Shown: piece after piece, positions 8,581 to 17,812 of the stretch
How the letters are laid out: each line of letters opens with the position of its first letter
Numbering within the stretch: the stretch's first letter is position 1
Source: Sva-07 sp963715285
GTDB lineage: Bacteria > Actinomycetota > Acidimicrobiia > Acidimicrobiales > Ilumatobacteraceae
Length of the DNA: 64,000 nt
Reading direction: 5' to 3'
Assembly (NCBI GenBank): GCA_963715285.1
Contig: CAVQRU010000044.1
Span: forward strand, 175,202-239,201
Made by a program: the position numbers and the translations under genes
Notes under the pieces: model-generated
Database searches by the model: none
What the model was told of the DNA's origin: nothing
The model's input: only the letters and a program-made list of their open reading frames with translations

Positions 8581-9389
8581 CAGGACGATGCGAGCACGCC
8601 GACCGCCGTCGCCGCGACCACCGCGAAACCCACGACCATCTGACCGATTCCGATCGTCGTCGCCGGCGGGACGGGGGTGCGGCGCATCCAGCGCACCTGG
8701 ACGACCGCCAGCAGCGCCACTGCGCCGGCACCGAGCGCGACCGATCGGTCGACGACGACCGCCACGGCTGCGACCATGACGCCGACGACTTGCATCCGGT
8801 CGGCGAGGCGACGCGAGATGTCGCCGTGGCGGAGACGCTGGATCTGGGTCCGCACGAACGGGATCGACGCGAGCACGCGACCGGACAGCACCAGCCAGGC
8901 CGCGGCGGCGAGCGCGGCTGAACCGTCACCGGCGACGATGATCGCTGCTGTTGTCGCCGAGACGCCCGCAGCGCCGCAGAGCTCGGGCACGAGGCGACGG
9001 CTCCGGCTGCGCACGTCGTACCAGAACTCGACGGCGACCAGCGGCGCGGCCAGCGCAACCGGCACGAGCCAACCGGGGCCGGCGGTGACGACGGCGACGA
9101 CGCCCGCAACGGCCAGCAGGGTCAGTTCGACGGCGGCAACCCGTCCGGCCCGGCGATCTCGTTCGAGCCGTCGACCGCGACGACGGTCGACGGCGATCAG
9201 CTTCACGGGCGTGCGCGCGAGGAAGGCGAGCAGCGCCGCCGACCCGATCAGCAGCCCCGGCCACGAGAAGGCGACGAGGAGTCCGAGGAGCACGGGCTCG
9301 GCGGTGAGGCCCCATCCGCCGTGCTCGGTCGGAACGGCGACACCACGCCAGCTCTCCCGGACCGGACCGTCAGCCCCATCCGAGTCCAC
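8580..9389 (-). CDS. YwiC-like membrane protein
   Basis: A 269-residue integral membrane protein with about eight to nine hydrophobic segments. The N-terminal motif PTEHGGWGLTAEPVLLG is characteristic of the YwiC-like family, a group of unknown biochemical role named after a gene in the Bacillus narGHJI/fnr region. The GTG at 9389 lies five bases after the rrf2 stop; an ATG at 9476 would overlap rrf2 by 83 bases and is less likely. Its place between rrf2 and the NirK-like gene suggests a role linked to nitrite or NO. Confidence 0.8.
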   Translation of the reverse strand: MDSDGADGPVRESWRGVAVPTEHGGWGLTAEPVLLGLLVAFSWPGLLIGSAALLAFLARTPVKLIAVDRRRGRRLERDRRAGRVAAVELTLLAVAGVVAVVTAGPGWLVPVALAAPLVAVEFWYDVRSRSRRLVPELCGAAGVSATTAAIIVAGDGSAALAAAAWLVLSGRVLASIPFVRTQIQRLRHGDISRRLADRMQVVGVMVAAVAVVVDRSVALGAGAVALLAVVQVRWMRRTPVPPATTIGIGQMVVGFAVVAATAVGVLASS

Positions 9390-9393
9390 GGAG

Positions 9394-9798
9394 TCAGCAC
9401 TCTCCGGCGAGCGCGGCGAGCGTGAGGCCCGCCAGCGATGCGCGCAGTTCCAGTCGGGCACGCGCCCAGGCGACATGCAACACGCACGGTTCGTCGGCGG
9501 CGCACTGGCGGTCGGCGACGACGCAGCGCCCGTTGTCCGTCGGGCCGTCGACCTCCTCCACCACGTCGAGCACGCTGAGATCGCCGAGCTCGACGACCGG
9601 CTCGTACCCGCCCGTCGGGCCCGGCACCGACCGGATCCAGCCGGCGCGCACGAGCGGTCCCATCACCTGGGGGACGAAGCCGGGTGTGGTGCCGAGTTCC
9701 TCGGCCAGGTCGGCGCTCTTGAGCCGGTTCGACGAGCAGTCGAGCAGGACGAGGGCGCGGACCGCCAGGTCGGCGCGTTGTGTGATCTCCAGTCGCAC
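9394..9798 (-). CDS. Rrf2-family regulator, NsrR-like
   Basis: A 134-residue winged-helix regulator starting VRLEITQRADLAVRAL, the Rrf2 N-terminus. A helix-turn-helix sits in the N-terminal half (SADLAEELGTTPGFVPQVMGPL). Three cysteines in CVVADRQCAADEPC match the spacing that holds an iron-sulfur cluster in NsrR/IscR proteins, so it may sense NO or redox state. It heads an operon with the YwiC-like gene. A palindrome four bases upstream of the GTG start matches one at the NirK-like promoter, which suggests autoregulation. The exact ligand is inferred. Confidence 0.87.
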   Translation of the reverse strand: MRLEITQRADLAVRALVLLDCSSNRLKSADLAEELGTTPGFVPQVMGPLVRAGWIRSVPGPTGGYEPVVELGDLSVLDVVEEVDGPTDNGRCVVADRQCAADEPCVLHVAWARARLELRASLAGLTLAALAGEC

Positions 9799-9801
9799 AG
9801 T

Positions 9802-9812
9802 ACGAGACTCGT
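9802..9812. promoter_or_regulatory. putative autoregulatory Rrf2 operator
   Basis: The perfect palindrome ACGAGACTCGT is centred on 9807 and lies immediately upstream of the rrf2 GTG. A bound regulator would block the start region. It differs from the core at 8488-8498 only by one symmetric base pair exchange. Confidence 0.55.
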
Positions 9813-9933
9813 CGATGGTGGGGCTCGCCGCCAGGGACCATCGACCCGAACGGGGGACGACCGGCGATCGTCGGTGCTTGCCGACCGGCACCGACATGTG
9901 AAAGTGTCCGCCCGTGATCCCAGGGGTGCGGGG

Positions 9934-12015
9934 GTGTTGATCGGGAGCGTCGAGGCGACGATCGCAGTGCTCTTCGCCATCGTCGTGCTCGGGCCGACCC
10001 TGGCCGAGCGCTTCCGGATCCCCGGCATCGTCGGGCTGATCGCCGGCGGGATGATCTTCGGGCCGTTCGTGATCGGCTGGCTCAGCGCGGGCGGGCTCGT
10101 CGACGACCTGGGAGCGATCGGGATCCTGTACCTGATGTTCCTGGCCGGGCTGTCGTTCGACATCAAGGCGTTCAACGACAACCGCCGGATGGCGATCACG
10201 TTCGGCTTGCTCGGGTTCTTCATCCCGTTCCTCCTCAGCGTGTTCGTCGTCGACCGGTCCGCCGACATCGAGACCCTCGGGGCCCTGTTGATCGGCGCGA
10301 TGTGGGCATCGAACACGCTGGTCGCCTACTCCGAGGTCCAGTCGGCCGGTCTGCAGAGCACGAGGTCGGTCGGCGCCGCCGTGTCGGCCGGGGTCGTCGC
10401 CGACCTGATGTCGCTGACGGTGCTCGCGTTCGCCACGGCGACCGCGGTCATCGAGATCGAGCCGCTCGACATGCCGTTCGGCACCGAGATCGCCGAGCGG
10501 CTCGCTCCCGAAGGGGTCCAGCCGACCACACCGGATCCGACGCTGTCGCTCTGGATCGGACTGCCACTGTTGGTGTTCGTGTGTCTGTGGCTGCTGCCGC
10601 GGGTGGCGAAGTGGTTCTTCGTCCGGGTGGGCCGGACCCGTCCTCAACGCTTCGTGTTCACGTTGGCGCTGATGGCCGTCGGTGCCACGGTCGCGCTCCT
10701 GGGCGGGATGGAGGGCCTGATCGGCGCGTTCCTGGCCGGGCTGGGACTGAACCGACTGATCCCCGCCCGCGGACCGCTGATGGAACGCCTGGACTTCGTG
10801 GGGACCACGCTCTTCATCCCGGTGTTCCTGATCTCGATCGGGCTCAACATCGATCCGGCGGTGCTCGTCGATCCGAAGACGATCGGACTGGGCCTGCTGT
10901 TCACCGGCTTCGTGGTCGTCGGCAAGACCACGGCGGCCGTGATCGCCGGGAGAATCTTCGGGCTGTCGCGCGACGAGGTCGGTCTCATGTCGTCGCTGTC
11001 GTTCGGACAGGCCGCGTCGACGCTCGCGATCGCACAGGTGGGCCTGACGCTCGGGATGTTCGAACAGAACGTGGTCAACTCCGCCGTGCTGGCCATCGTG
11101 ATCACCGCCTTCATCACGTCGTACGCGACGCGGTTCTTCGCGTCGCGAGTGCCGCCCGTGGTCGTCGATCGCCCGCCGATCGGCCAGCAGGTGCTCCTCG
11201 ACGCTCGCAGCGGCACATCGGACCTCTCCTGCCTCGTCGCGTTCGCCGGCGGGCTTGCGCGCCAGGACGGCGGGCTGGTGGTCCCGTATGGCGTCACCGG
11301 TGACGCCTCGGGATCCGATGTTCGAGCGGCCGTCGACCGCGCCGCTGCAGAAGCCGCCGCCGAAGGGCTCGACGGCGACGGCATGTTGCGCGTCGGCGAC
11401 TCGTTCACGAGTGCGACGGTCAATCTCGTCGCCGAACTCGACGCGTCGTTGGTCCTCCTCGCCTGGGACGGCCCGAAGTGGGCCGCGGACTACGCCTTCG
11501 GCAACGACATCGACGGTGTCGGTCAGGCATCGCCCGTTCCGACGATCGCCGCCCACCTGGTTCGTCCATGGGAACGCATCATCGTCCAACTCGGTCGACC
11601 GAGTACCGCGTGGCAGCGCGAGGACGTGCAGTTGACGGCCGACGTCATCGGGCACCTTCGCGAGGGAACCGAGGTCGAGCTGGTCGTGTTGTGCGACGAC
11701 GAGCCCACCGCAGCAGTGTTCGAGCACGAGGGCGACCGCACTCGCGATCGTGACCGCGACCGCGACCGGATGACCGTCATCACCGACCGGGCGGAGCAGG
11801 AGGACATGATGAACCGGGTCGCACCCACCGATCTGGTGATGGTGCCGGCCCACATCATCTACGACATGCCGCCGTGGCGCCTGCGCCGGCTCGTGCGCCG
11901 CCTTCAGGACACGAACCTTGCGGTGGTCGGCGGGCCCCACCGTCTGACGGTCTCGCAGGGCGTGACCACGCGTCCGCTGTCGATGGCGATCGGGCCTCGA
12001 CTCGCCACTGGCTGA
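9934..12015 (+). CDS. CPA2-type cation:proton antiporter with C-terminal stress-protein-like domain
   Basis: A 693-residue KefB-like antiporter. About 12 membrane segments fill residues 1-400, with the typical core segments LIAGGMIFGPFVIGWLSAGG, LGAIGILYLMFLAGLSFDI and LIGALGLNRLIPARGPLMER-like loops. The cytoplasmic C-terminal ~290 residues resemble tandem universal-stress-protein folds and include a run of Arg-Asp pairs near 11750. It probably exchanges Na+ or K+ for protons. The GTG at 9934 directly precedes the first membrane segment; GTGs at 9898 and 9904 are alternatives. Confidence 0.85.
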   Translation: MLIGSVEATIAVLFAIVVLGPTLAERFRIPGIVGLIAGGMIFGPFVIGWLSAGGLVDDLGAIGILYLMFLAGLSFDIKAFNDNRRMAITFGLLGFFIPFLLSVFVVDRSADIETLGALLIGAMWASNTLVAYSEVQSAGLQSTRSVGAAVSAGVVADLMSLTVLAFATATAVIEIEPLDMPFGTEIAERLAPEGVQPTTPDPTLSLWIGLPLLVFVCLWLLPRVAKWFFVRVGRTRPQRFVFTLALMAVGATVALLGGMEGLIGAFLAGLGLNRLIPARGPLMERLDFVGTTLFIPVFLISIGLNIDPAVLVDPKTIGLGLLFTGFVVVGKTTAAVIAGRIFGLSRDEVGLMSSLSFGQAASTLAIAQVGLTLGMFEQNVVNSAVLAIVITAFITSYATRFFASRVPPVVVDRPPIGQQVLLDARSGTSDLSCLVAFAGGLARQDGGLVVPYGVTGDASGSDVRAAVDRAAAEAAAEGLDGDGMLRVGDSFTSATVNLVAELDASLVLLAWDGPKWAADYAFGNDIDGVGQASPVPTIAAHLVRPWERIIVQLGRPSTAWQREDVQLTADVIGHLREGTEVELVVLCDDEPTAAVFEHEGDRTRDRDRDRDRMTVITDRAEQEDMMNRVAPTDLVMVPAHIIYDMPPWRLRRLVRRLQDTNLAVVGGPHRLTVSQGVTTRPLSMAIGPRLATG

Positions 12016-12095
12016 AGCCGACCCACCACGAATTCCCTGAAGGAGCAATCCGCTTCTCCGGAATGCCAAATGGCCCGGGTCGTCGAGGAGTGTTC

Positions 12096-13006
12096 GTGTC
12101 GAGAAGCATCGTCCGGTTGCTGGGGATCGTCGTCGCGACCGGTCTGGTGGTCACCTCGTGCAGCAGCGACGACGACGTCGACAGCGCACCGTCCACGGCG
12201 GCCGTGGCCGACACGTCCGTCCCGGCGTCGACGAGCCCGGCAACCACGGAGCCGTCGGGCGAGTTCGACCCGTACGCGCAGACGCTGGAGTGGTCAGAGT
12301 GCGAGGAAGGCGAGTGCGCCGAGGTCACAGTGCCGATCGACTACGACGATCCGTCGGCGGGAACGACGACGATCGCGATGGTCCGTCAGCCCACCCAGGG
12401 GATCCGGGTGCCCGGGTCGGCACGCTGTTCGTCGATCCGGGCGGCCCGGACGAGTCGGGCATCGACTTCCTGGTGAACAACGGACCGTTCTTCGGGCTGC
12501 CGATCCTGGAGTCGTTCGACGTCGTCGGATTCGACCCGCGCGGTGTCGGGCAGGCGACGACTACGCGGCCGACTGCGCAGCGAACACCTGCGCCCTCGGA
12601 TCCTCGGTGGACGAGATCGAACAGTCCGTGGCCGGTGTGTTCGACGCCGCATTCGCGGAGCCGTTGCCGACCGACGACCCCGACCGGCCACTGGCAGCGC
12701 ACGCCCGACGGCTACGAGAGCAACATCGCGGAGTCGAACAAGGCGATCACGTGCCTGGACGCGCAGGTCGCCCCCGAACCCGAGTCGGCGCTGACGCTCA
12801 GCGCCGAGGGCGATGGCAACGAGATCGAGGTCACGACCAGTGACGACGGCACGATCGACGTCACCGTCACCGGTTCCGCCGAGTGGACGATGTCCGGGAC
12901 CGGCGAAGAGACCGACGGCACCCTCGTCGTCACCGGCACCGGCACACCAGCGCAGGGTGCGGACGTCGATGCGGCACTCATCGTCGACACCAACGGCTGC
13001 GGCTGA
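12096..13006 (+). pseudogene. decayed TAP-like alpha/beta hydrolase (secreted aminopeptidase)
   Basis: The start encodes a lipoprotein signal (VVATGLVVTSC) and a TAP-type N-terminus ending CAEVTVPIDYDDPSAG. The homology then jumps frame near 12415 to GTLFVDPGGPDESG and FDVVGFDPRGVG. A third frame carries ADCAANTCALG and AEPLPTDDPDRP, and the second frame resumes with DGYESNIAESNKAITCLD. The segment that should hold the nucleophile elbow (GxSYG) is absent between the first two blocks, and more is missing before the last. The intact tail after 12770 is a Thr/Gly-rich stretch ending TNGCG. It cannot encode an active peptidase. Confidence 0.75.
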
Positions 13007-13037
13007 CCACGGCGACACCACCGGGAGTGCCCGGTCG

Positions 13038-14435
13038 TCAGTCGGGTGGGCGCATCGACGCGAGCCGGGTGCCGAGTCCGGCCCCGAACAGCGGCACGAT
13101 CGGCCAGCGGGCGACGAACGTGCCACCGGTCGGATCGAGTTCGATCTCCATCCGGTGCGGGGTGGCGAGCAGGACGAGATCGACGGCGAGCCGGCCGTCG
13201 GCGAGCCGGGTCGCGCTGGTGGCGATCCAGTCGTCCGTCACCGTCCACTCGGCGGTGAGCGGCACCTCGAACGACGTCTCCCCCTCGTGGACGATCATGC
13301 GGGTATCGGTCGCGTCGATCGCGGTCACCGTCGGATGCGACGGACCACCGTCGGCCCGCACGAACGTCGCCGCTGCGACACCGGGAGCGTCACCGCCGAG
13401 GCGTTCGGACGCGGTGGGGAGCGCAAGGGTCGCGAGGCGTTCCGCGAGGGCGTCGTCGTCGGCCGACGGCGCGAGCTCGTCGTCGCCCATCGCGGGCAGG
13501 AGGTGCTCCCACATGGCGTCGAGCACGATCTGCATCACCTCGACGCAGGAGAACATGGCGACCACCGCGTCGTACTCGGGGAGCACGACCATGTACTGCC
13601 CGAAGGCGCCGTCACCGCGGTAGCCGTGGCGTGACATCCAGAGTTGGAAGCCGTACCCCTGCCGCCAGTCGGGCTCCTCGCGCTGGGGGTTGGGGACCTG
13701 CACGGAGGAGGCATCGGCGACCCAGCCCTCGGGGAGGAGCCGGCGGCCGCGCCACGTGCCGTCGTCGAGGTAGAGCTGGCCGAGCCGGGCGATGGCGTCG
13801 AGGTTCGTGTGGACGCCGGAGTACCCGAGGTCGACGCCCGTCGGCGTGCGGGCCCATCGGACGTCGCGAATGCCCAGCGGGTCGAGGACTCGGGGCCGGA
13901 GGTAGCCGACGAGCGACTCGCCGGCGAGGCGCTGCAGGATGGTCGCCAGTGCCAGCACGGGTGGCTGGTTGTAGGCGAACAGCGTGCCGGGCTCGGCGTC
14001 GGGAGCGATGGTGAACAGGCCGTGGACCGGGTCGTCGGGGTCGGCGGCCGTCGCCTCGAGGATCATCTCGCGGTCGTGTCCGGTCGCCATCGAGGCGATG
14101 TGGCGGATCGTCATCCGCCGTGTGCGTTCGTCGGTGTCGGCGTCGAACAGCTCGGGCAGGTGGTCGCTGACGAGATCGTCGAGCGACAAGCGCCCCTCGC
14201 CGACCTGCAGGCCGAGCGCCGTGCCGGTGAACGACTTGCTCAACGAGTAGACCAGGCGGCTGCGGTCACCGGTGTGCGGGGTCCAGTACCCCTCGGCGAT
14301 CCGCCGCCCGTGGCGTTGGATGACCAGACCGTGCGGTTCGATGCGCGGGTCGCGCTCGATGGCATCGAGGAACGCAGCGATCCCCCTCGCGTCCGCTCCC
14401 TGGGCCGCCGGGGTGTCCACGTCGACGCTGGTCAC
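13038..14435 (-). CDS. serine hydrolase, beta-lactamase / class C fold
   Basis: A 465-residue protein of the beta-lactamase-related family, which includes esterases and D-aminopeptidases. The nucleophile motif SLSK is visible in YSLSKSFTGTALG, and YNQP supplies the Tyr-x-Asn-like element. It has no signal peptide, so it is probably cytoplasmic. The GTG at 14435 overlaps the TGA of the upstream S9 peptidase (GTGA), so the two are likely co-translated. The substrate is unknown. Confidence 0.85.
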   Translation of the reverse strand: MTSVDVDTPAAQGADARGIAAFLDAIERDPRIEPHGLVIQRHGRRIAEGYWTPHTGDRSRLVYSLSKSFTGTALGLQVGEGRLSLDDLVSDHLPELFDADTDERTRRMTIRHIASMATGHDREMILEATAADPDDPVHGLFTIAPDAEPGTLFAYNQPPVLALATILQRLAGESLVGYLRPRVLDPLGIRDVRWARTPTGVDLGYSGVHTNLDAIARLGQLYLDDGTWRGRRLLPEGWVADASSVQVPNPQREEPDWRQGYGFQLWMSRHGYRGDGAFGQYMVVLPEYDAVVAMFSCVEVMQIVLDAMWEHLLPAMGDDELAPSADDDALAERLATLALPTASERLGGDAPGVAAATFVRADGGPSHPTVTAIDATDTRMIVHEGETSFEVPLTAEWTVTDDWIATSATRLADGRLAVDLVLLATPHRMEIELDPTGGTFVARWPIVPLFGAGLGTRLASMRPPD

Positions 14436-16339
14436 GCGCGGTCGCTGCCGGCGGCCATGGGAACCGGTTCGATGTCGTCGGCCGGGTCGAAGCCGAGCAC
14501 CTGGCCGTAGAACCACAGCTCGGCTTCGGTCGCTCGGACGACGTTCGCTGCTCGGCGGAAGCCGTGTCCCTCACCCGCGAACACCACGTACGCGACGGGC
14601 ACGTCCTTGGCACGCAGCGCCTCGACGATCCGCTCGGAGTGGCTCGGCGGGACCACGGTGTCGTCGGCCCCCTGCAGCACGATCAGCGGCGTCGACAGCT
14701 CGTCCACGCGGTTGATCGGTGACCGCTCCGCGTACAGATCCGCCGCGTCGGGCCACGGCCCGATCAGCTGGATCGAGTACTGCGACTCGAATTTGTGGTC
14801 GTCGGACATCAACGCCACGAGGTCGGTGACACCGAACAGGTTCGCCCCGGCGGCGAAGAGGTCTCGTCCCGCGAGGGCGAGCAACGTCGTCGTGCCGCCC
14901 GCACTCCCGCCGCGGATCAGGAGACGCCTGCCGTCGACGTCGCCTCGATCGACGAGGTGGCGTGCGGCGGCGATGGCGTCCTCGACGTCGGTGACGCACC
15001 ACTGGCCCCGCAGCAGGTTGCGGAACGCACGCCCGTATCCGGTGCTGCCCCGGTAGTCGACGTCGACCACCGCGAAGCCGCGGCTGGTCCAGAACCGATG
15101 ACCGTAGCTCGCACTGAACTGCCGTGGCGCCGCGTGGGTCGGCCCGCCGTGGATCATCACGAGCAGCGGGGGCAGCTCGCCGGCGGGCAGCTCGACGTCG
15201 ACGTGGGCGGGCGCGTAGTACAGGCCGTGGGCGACGCCACCGCCCTCGGTCGGAAAGGTGATGAACTCCGGCTCGGGCAGGAAGGCCGAGTCGTAGCCGA
15301 GGGCGCGCGCCGGGCGGAGCACCTCGACGCGGTCACCGGTCACCTGCACCACCTCGGGCGTCCGGTCGAACGATGCTCCGACGAAGGTGACCCGATCACC
15401 GGATCGCCGCACCGAGGTGACCGACGTGTAGGGCAGGTCGACGTCCAGGCTGAGCCGGTCGCCGCGCGGGTCGCCGATCACGTGGACGTCGGGCGCAAAC
15501 CGGGATCCACCGAAGACCCAGTGCGGTTGCACGATGTCGAAGTCACCGGTGACGACGTCCCCGAGAGCCCCGCTGTCGACGTCGACGCGGTACAGGTTCC
15601 ACCAGTCGGTCCGGTCGGTGGCCACCACCAGCGACCCGTCCGGGAACCACGCCGGCTCCTGGACCGCCTCGTCACCGTTGCCGACCAACCGGCGCGCCTG
15701 CGAGGCGTCGCCGTCGTCGAGACGGGCGATCCAGAGCTCGGTGGCATCCCACGGCATGTTGGGATGCATCCACTGGATCCAGACGACCCGGGTCCCGTCC
15801 GGCGACACGCGCGGGGAGGCGTAGAAATCGGCCCCGGTCGCGAGGACGCGGACCTCGCCCGATCCGTCGGTCGCGACGGCCACGACCTCGTTGAGCGCTT
15901 CGGTACGGTCGGGCACTCCGTGGCGCTCACGCACGCAGACGAACCATCTCCCGTCGGGCGTCGGTCGGCCATCCGCGTAGCGGTCGCCGCGCGGCACCGC
16001 CGGTTCGGGCGTGAGCAACTGCGGTTCACCGCCCGGTTCGAGGCGACGCAGGCGCTGGTCGCCGAACTCGACGTAGTACGCCACGCCGTCGCTCGCCCAC
16101 CAGGCTCCGCCGCCGTACTCGTGAACGCTGGTGCGCACGTTCGCGTCCGGCGGCGTCACCTCGGCCGTCCCGCCGTCGCGGTGCCGGACGAGCGCGGTTC
16201 GCCCGCCCTCGTCGGGTCGCATCTCGGCCCACCAGGTGTCGTCGCCGTCGGGGACGACCTCGGCGATCGAGACGGCACCGCCGACCATCGATCGAGCGGT
16301 GATCGGCGACGGCCAGGTACCAGCGGGCAGTGTGCGCAT
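14432..16339 (-). CDS. S9-family peptidase (acylaminoacyl-peptidase-like)
   Basis: A 635-residue serine peptidase. The N-terminal ~370 residues form a WD-like beta-propeller with repeated Tyr/Trp-Asp strands. The C-terminal alpha/beta-hydrolase domain shows the nucleophile motif RGGSAGGTTTL, the acid in LQGADDTVVPPSHS and the histidine in GEGHGFRR. It cleaves short peptides or acyl-peptides in the cytoplasm. The ATG at 16339 begins MRTLPAGTWPSPI, the usual start of this group; an upstream extension has no homology. It forms an operon with the beta-lactamase-fold hydrolase. Confidence 0.92.
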   Translation of the reverse strand: MRTLPAGTWPSPITARSMVGGAVSIAEVVPDGDDTWWAEMRPDEGGRTALVRHRDGGTAEVTPPDANVRTSVHEYGGGAWWASDGVAYYVEFGDQRLRRLEPGGEPQLLTPEPAVPRGDRYADGRPTPDGRWFVCVRERHGVPDRTEALNEVVAVATDGSGEVRVLATGADFYASPRVSPDGTRVVWIQWMHPNMPWDATELWIARLDDGDASQARRLVGNGDEAVQEPAWFPDGSLVVATDRTDWWNLYRVDVDSGALGDVVTGDFDIVQPHWVFGGSRFAPDVHVIGDPRGDRLSLDVDLPYTSVTSVRRSGDRVTFVGASFDRTPEVVQVTGDRVEVLRPARALGYDSAFLPEPEFITFPTEGGGVAHGLYYAPAHVDVELPAGELPPLLVMIHGGPTHAAPRQFSASYGHRFWTSRGFAVVDVDYRGSTGYGRAFRNLLRGQWCVTDVEDAIAAARHLVDRGDVDGRRLLIRGGSAGGTTTLLALAGRDLFAAGANLFGVTDLVALMSDDHKFESQYSIQLIGPWPDAADLYAERSPINRVDELSTPLIVLQGADDTVVPPSHSERIVEALRAKDVPVAYVVFAGEGHGFRRAANVVRATEAELWFYGQVLGFDPADDIEPVPMAAGSDRA

Positions 16340-16377
16340 GCGACATGTTCGCAGACGACCGAGCGGCCCGCGCGAGG

Positions 16378-16506
16378 ATGATCCGGTGCACGCCGCCATC
16401 ACTGCCGCGCTCGGATTCCCACCTCGCCGGCGGCATCCTGCGCGACCACCTCGTCTTCATCTGTCTGATCATCGCCGTCCTGGTGATCCAGCTCTGCGCC
16501 GGGTGA
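16378..16506 (+). CDS. possible small membrane peptide
   Basis: A 42-codon frame ends with a hydrophobic stretch VFICLIIAVLVIQLCAG after a polar N-terminus, as in a single-span membrane peptide. There is a GAGG just before the ATG, closer than usual. No homology is recognised. It is the only plausible gene in the 288-base gap between the S9 peptidase and hmgA. Confidence 0.25.
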   Translation: MIRCTPPSLPRSDSHLAGGILRDHLVFICLIIAVLVIQLCAG

Positions 16507-16554
16507 CGCTGTCGACACCGCCGCGCAGGGTCGGGCACGGATCTGCGATCCGAC

Positions 16555-16606
16555 GATCCACCTGCTCGCGCTGATCCACCTGCTCGCGCTGATCCACCTG
16601 CTCGGG
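16555..16606. repeat. 18-bp tandem repeat, three copies
   Basis: GATCCACCTGCTCGCGCT occurs twice exactly and a third time with a changed end. In one plus frame it reads IHLLAL repeated, but that frame has no start codon. It lies just downstream of the hmgA stop. Confidence 0.8.
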
Positions 16607-16627
16607 ATGATCAAGACGCTCTGACGT

Positions 16628-17800
16628 TCAGCGCGACCAGGTGAACGGGTACCGCTCGTCGCACGCGGCGCGGGCGACGTCGGTCACCTTCAGCGGGACG
16701 AACGTGTCGAGCATCACCGCCACCTCCTCGGTCGCCGCCCGGTCGAGGCTCGCCTCGACGCTGCCGGGCTGGGGGCCGTGGACGAAACCGGCCGGGTGGT
16801 ACGAGATCGATCCGACGTCGATACCCGATCCGGCACGGCTCATGAAACTGCCCGCTGAGTAGAAGAGCACCTCGTCGGAGTCGGTGTTCGCGTGGTGGTA
16901 CGGAACCTTGACGGCATCGGGGTGGAAGTCGAACGGCCGGGGAACGAACGAGCAGACGACGGCGCCCGGGAGCTCGAAGGTCTGGTGAACCGGGGGCGGC
17001 TGGTGGAGCCGCCCGACGATCGGCTCGAAGTCGGCGATGTTGAACGCGTACGGGTAGACGCACCCGTCCCACCCGACGACGTCGAAGGGATGGGTGCGAT
17101 GGACGTGCCGCGACCATCCCGCCCGGTTGCGCACCAGCACCGGGATCGGCGCGCCCAGCTCGTCGTCGACGACGGTGAGTTCGGTCGGGGCACGCAGGTC
17201 GCGTTCGCAGTACGGAGCGTGCTCGAGGAACTGGCCGAAGCGTGACAGGTACTTCGACGGCGCGGCGACGTGGCCGCGGCTGGCGATGACGAGGGCACCG
17301 AGCGGTGCGTCGCCCGTGACCAGCCAGCGGTGGGTGGTCGAGGCAGGGACGACGACGTAGTCACCGGCGCCGACGTCGAGCCGGCCGAACACCGAGTCGA
17401 GCCGACCGTGGCCGTGCTGCACGAAGACGAGCTCGTCGCCGACCGCGTTCCGATACAGCCCACTGTCGGCTCCCGCGCTGACCCACGCGACCTCGACGTC
17501 GTCGTTGGCGAGCAGGACCTGACGACCGGAGACCAGGTCGGCGCCGGGCACCACTGCGAGCGCAGAGGTGCGGATGTGCCGAGGGGTGAGCGGCACATCC
17601 GCCGTCGCTTCCACGGCGGGGGTCTCCACCGGTTCGATGGCGACCAGCGAGGACGGTGAGTGCCGGTGGTAGAGCAGCGACGAGTTCGACGAGAAGCCCT
17701 CCTGACCCATCAGCTCCTCGGCGAGGCGGCGGCCGGACTCGTCGAGGTGGTGGGTGTGGCGCTTGGCAGGTACGTCGCCGAGCGATCGGTAGTAGGGCAC
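16628..17800 (-). CDS. hmgA: homogentisate 1,2-dioxygenase
   Basis: This non-haem iron enzyme opens the ring of homogentisate to maleylacetoacetate in tyrosine and phenylalanine breakdown. The 390-residue cupin-like protein includes FPHANTD-like metal-site context (PYHHANTDSDEVLFYSAG) and the conserved C-terminal SISYHPAGFVHGPQPG. It is somewhat shorter than the ~440-residue proteobacterial form. It starts 12 bases after the hppD stop, so both steps are made from one transcript. Confidence 0.94.
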   Translation of the reverse strand: MPYYRSLGDVPAKRHTHHLDESGRRLAEELMGQEGFSSNSSLLYHRHSPSSLVAIEPVETPAVEATADVPLTPRHIRTSALAVVPGADLVSGRQVLLANDDVEVAWVSAGADSGLYRNAVGDELVFVQHGHGRLDSVFGRLDVGAGDYVVVPASTTHRWLVTGDAPLGALVIASRGHVAAPSKYLSRFGQFLEHAPYCERDLRAPTELTVVDDELGAPIPVLVRNRAGWSRHVHRTHPFDVVGWDGCVYPYAFNIADFEPIVGRLHQPPPVHQTFELPGAVVCSFVPRPFDFHPDAVKVPYHHANTDSDEVLFYSAGSFMSRAGSGIDVGSISYHPAGFVHGPQPGSVEASLDRAATEEVAVMLDTFVPLKVTDVARAACDERYPFTWSR

Positions 17801-17812
17801 GTCAGTCTCGCC

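Noticed and set aside
8677..9933. N-terminal extension of the antiporter frame
   Set aside because: It lies antisense to rrf2 and the YwiC-like gene and lacks membrane or domain features.
9394..12069. An 891-codon minus-strand frame opposite the antiporter
   Set aside because: Only its last 134 codons (the Rrf2 gene) make sense; the rest is antisense shadow, rich in Arg, Asp and His.
16507..16620. Peptide with IHLLAL repeats
   Set aside because: The frame has no start codon after the preceding stop; the repeat is better treated as DNA.
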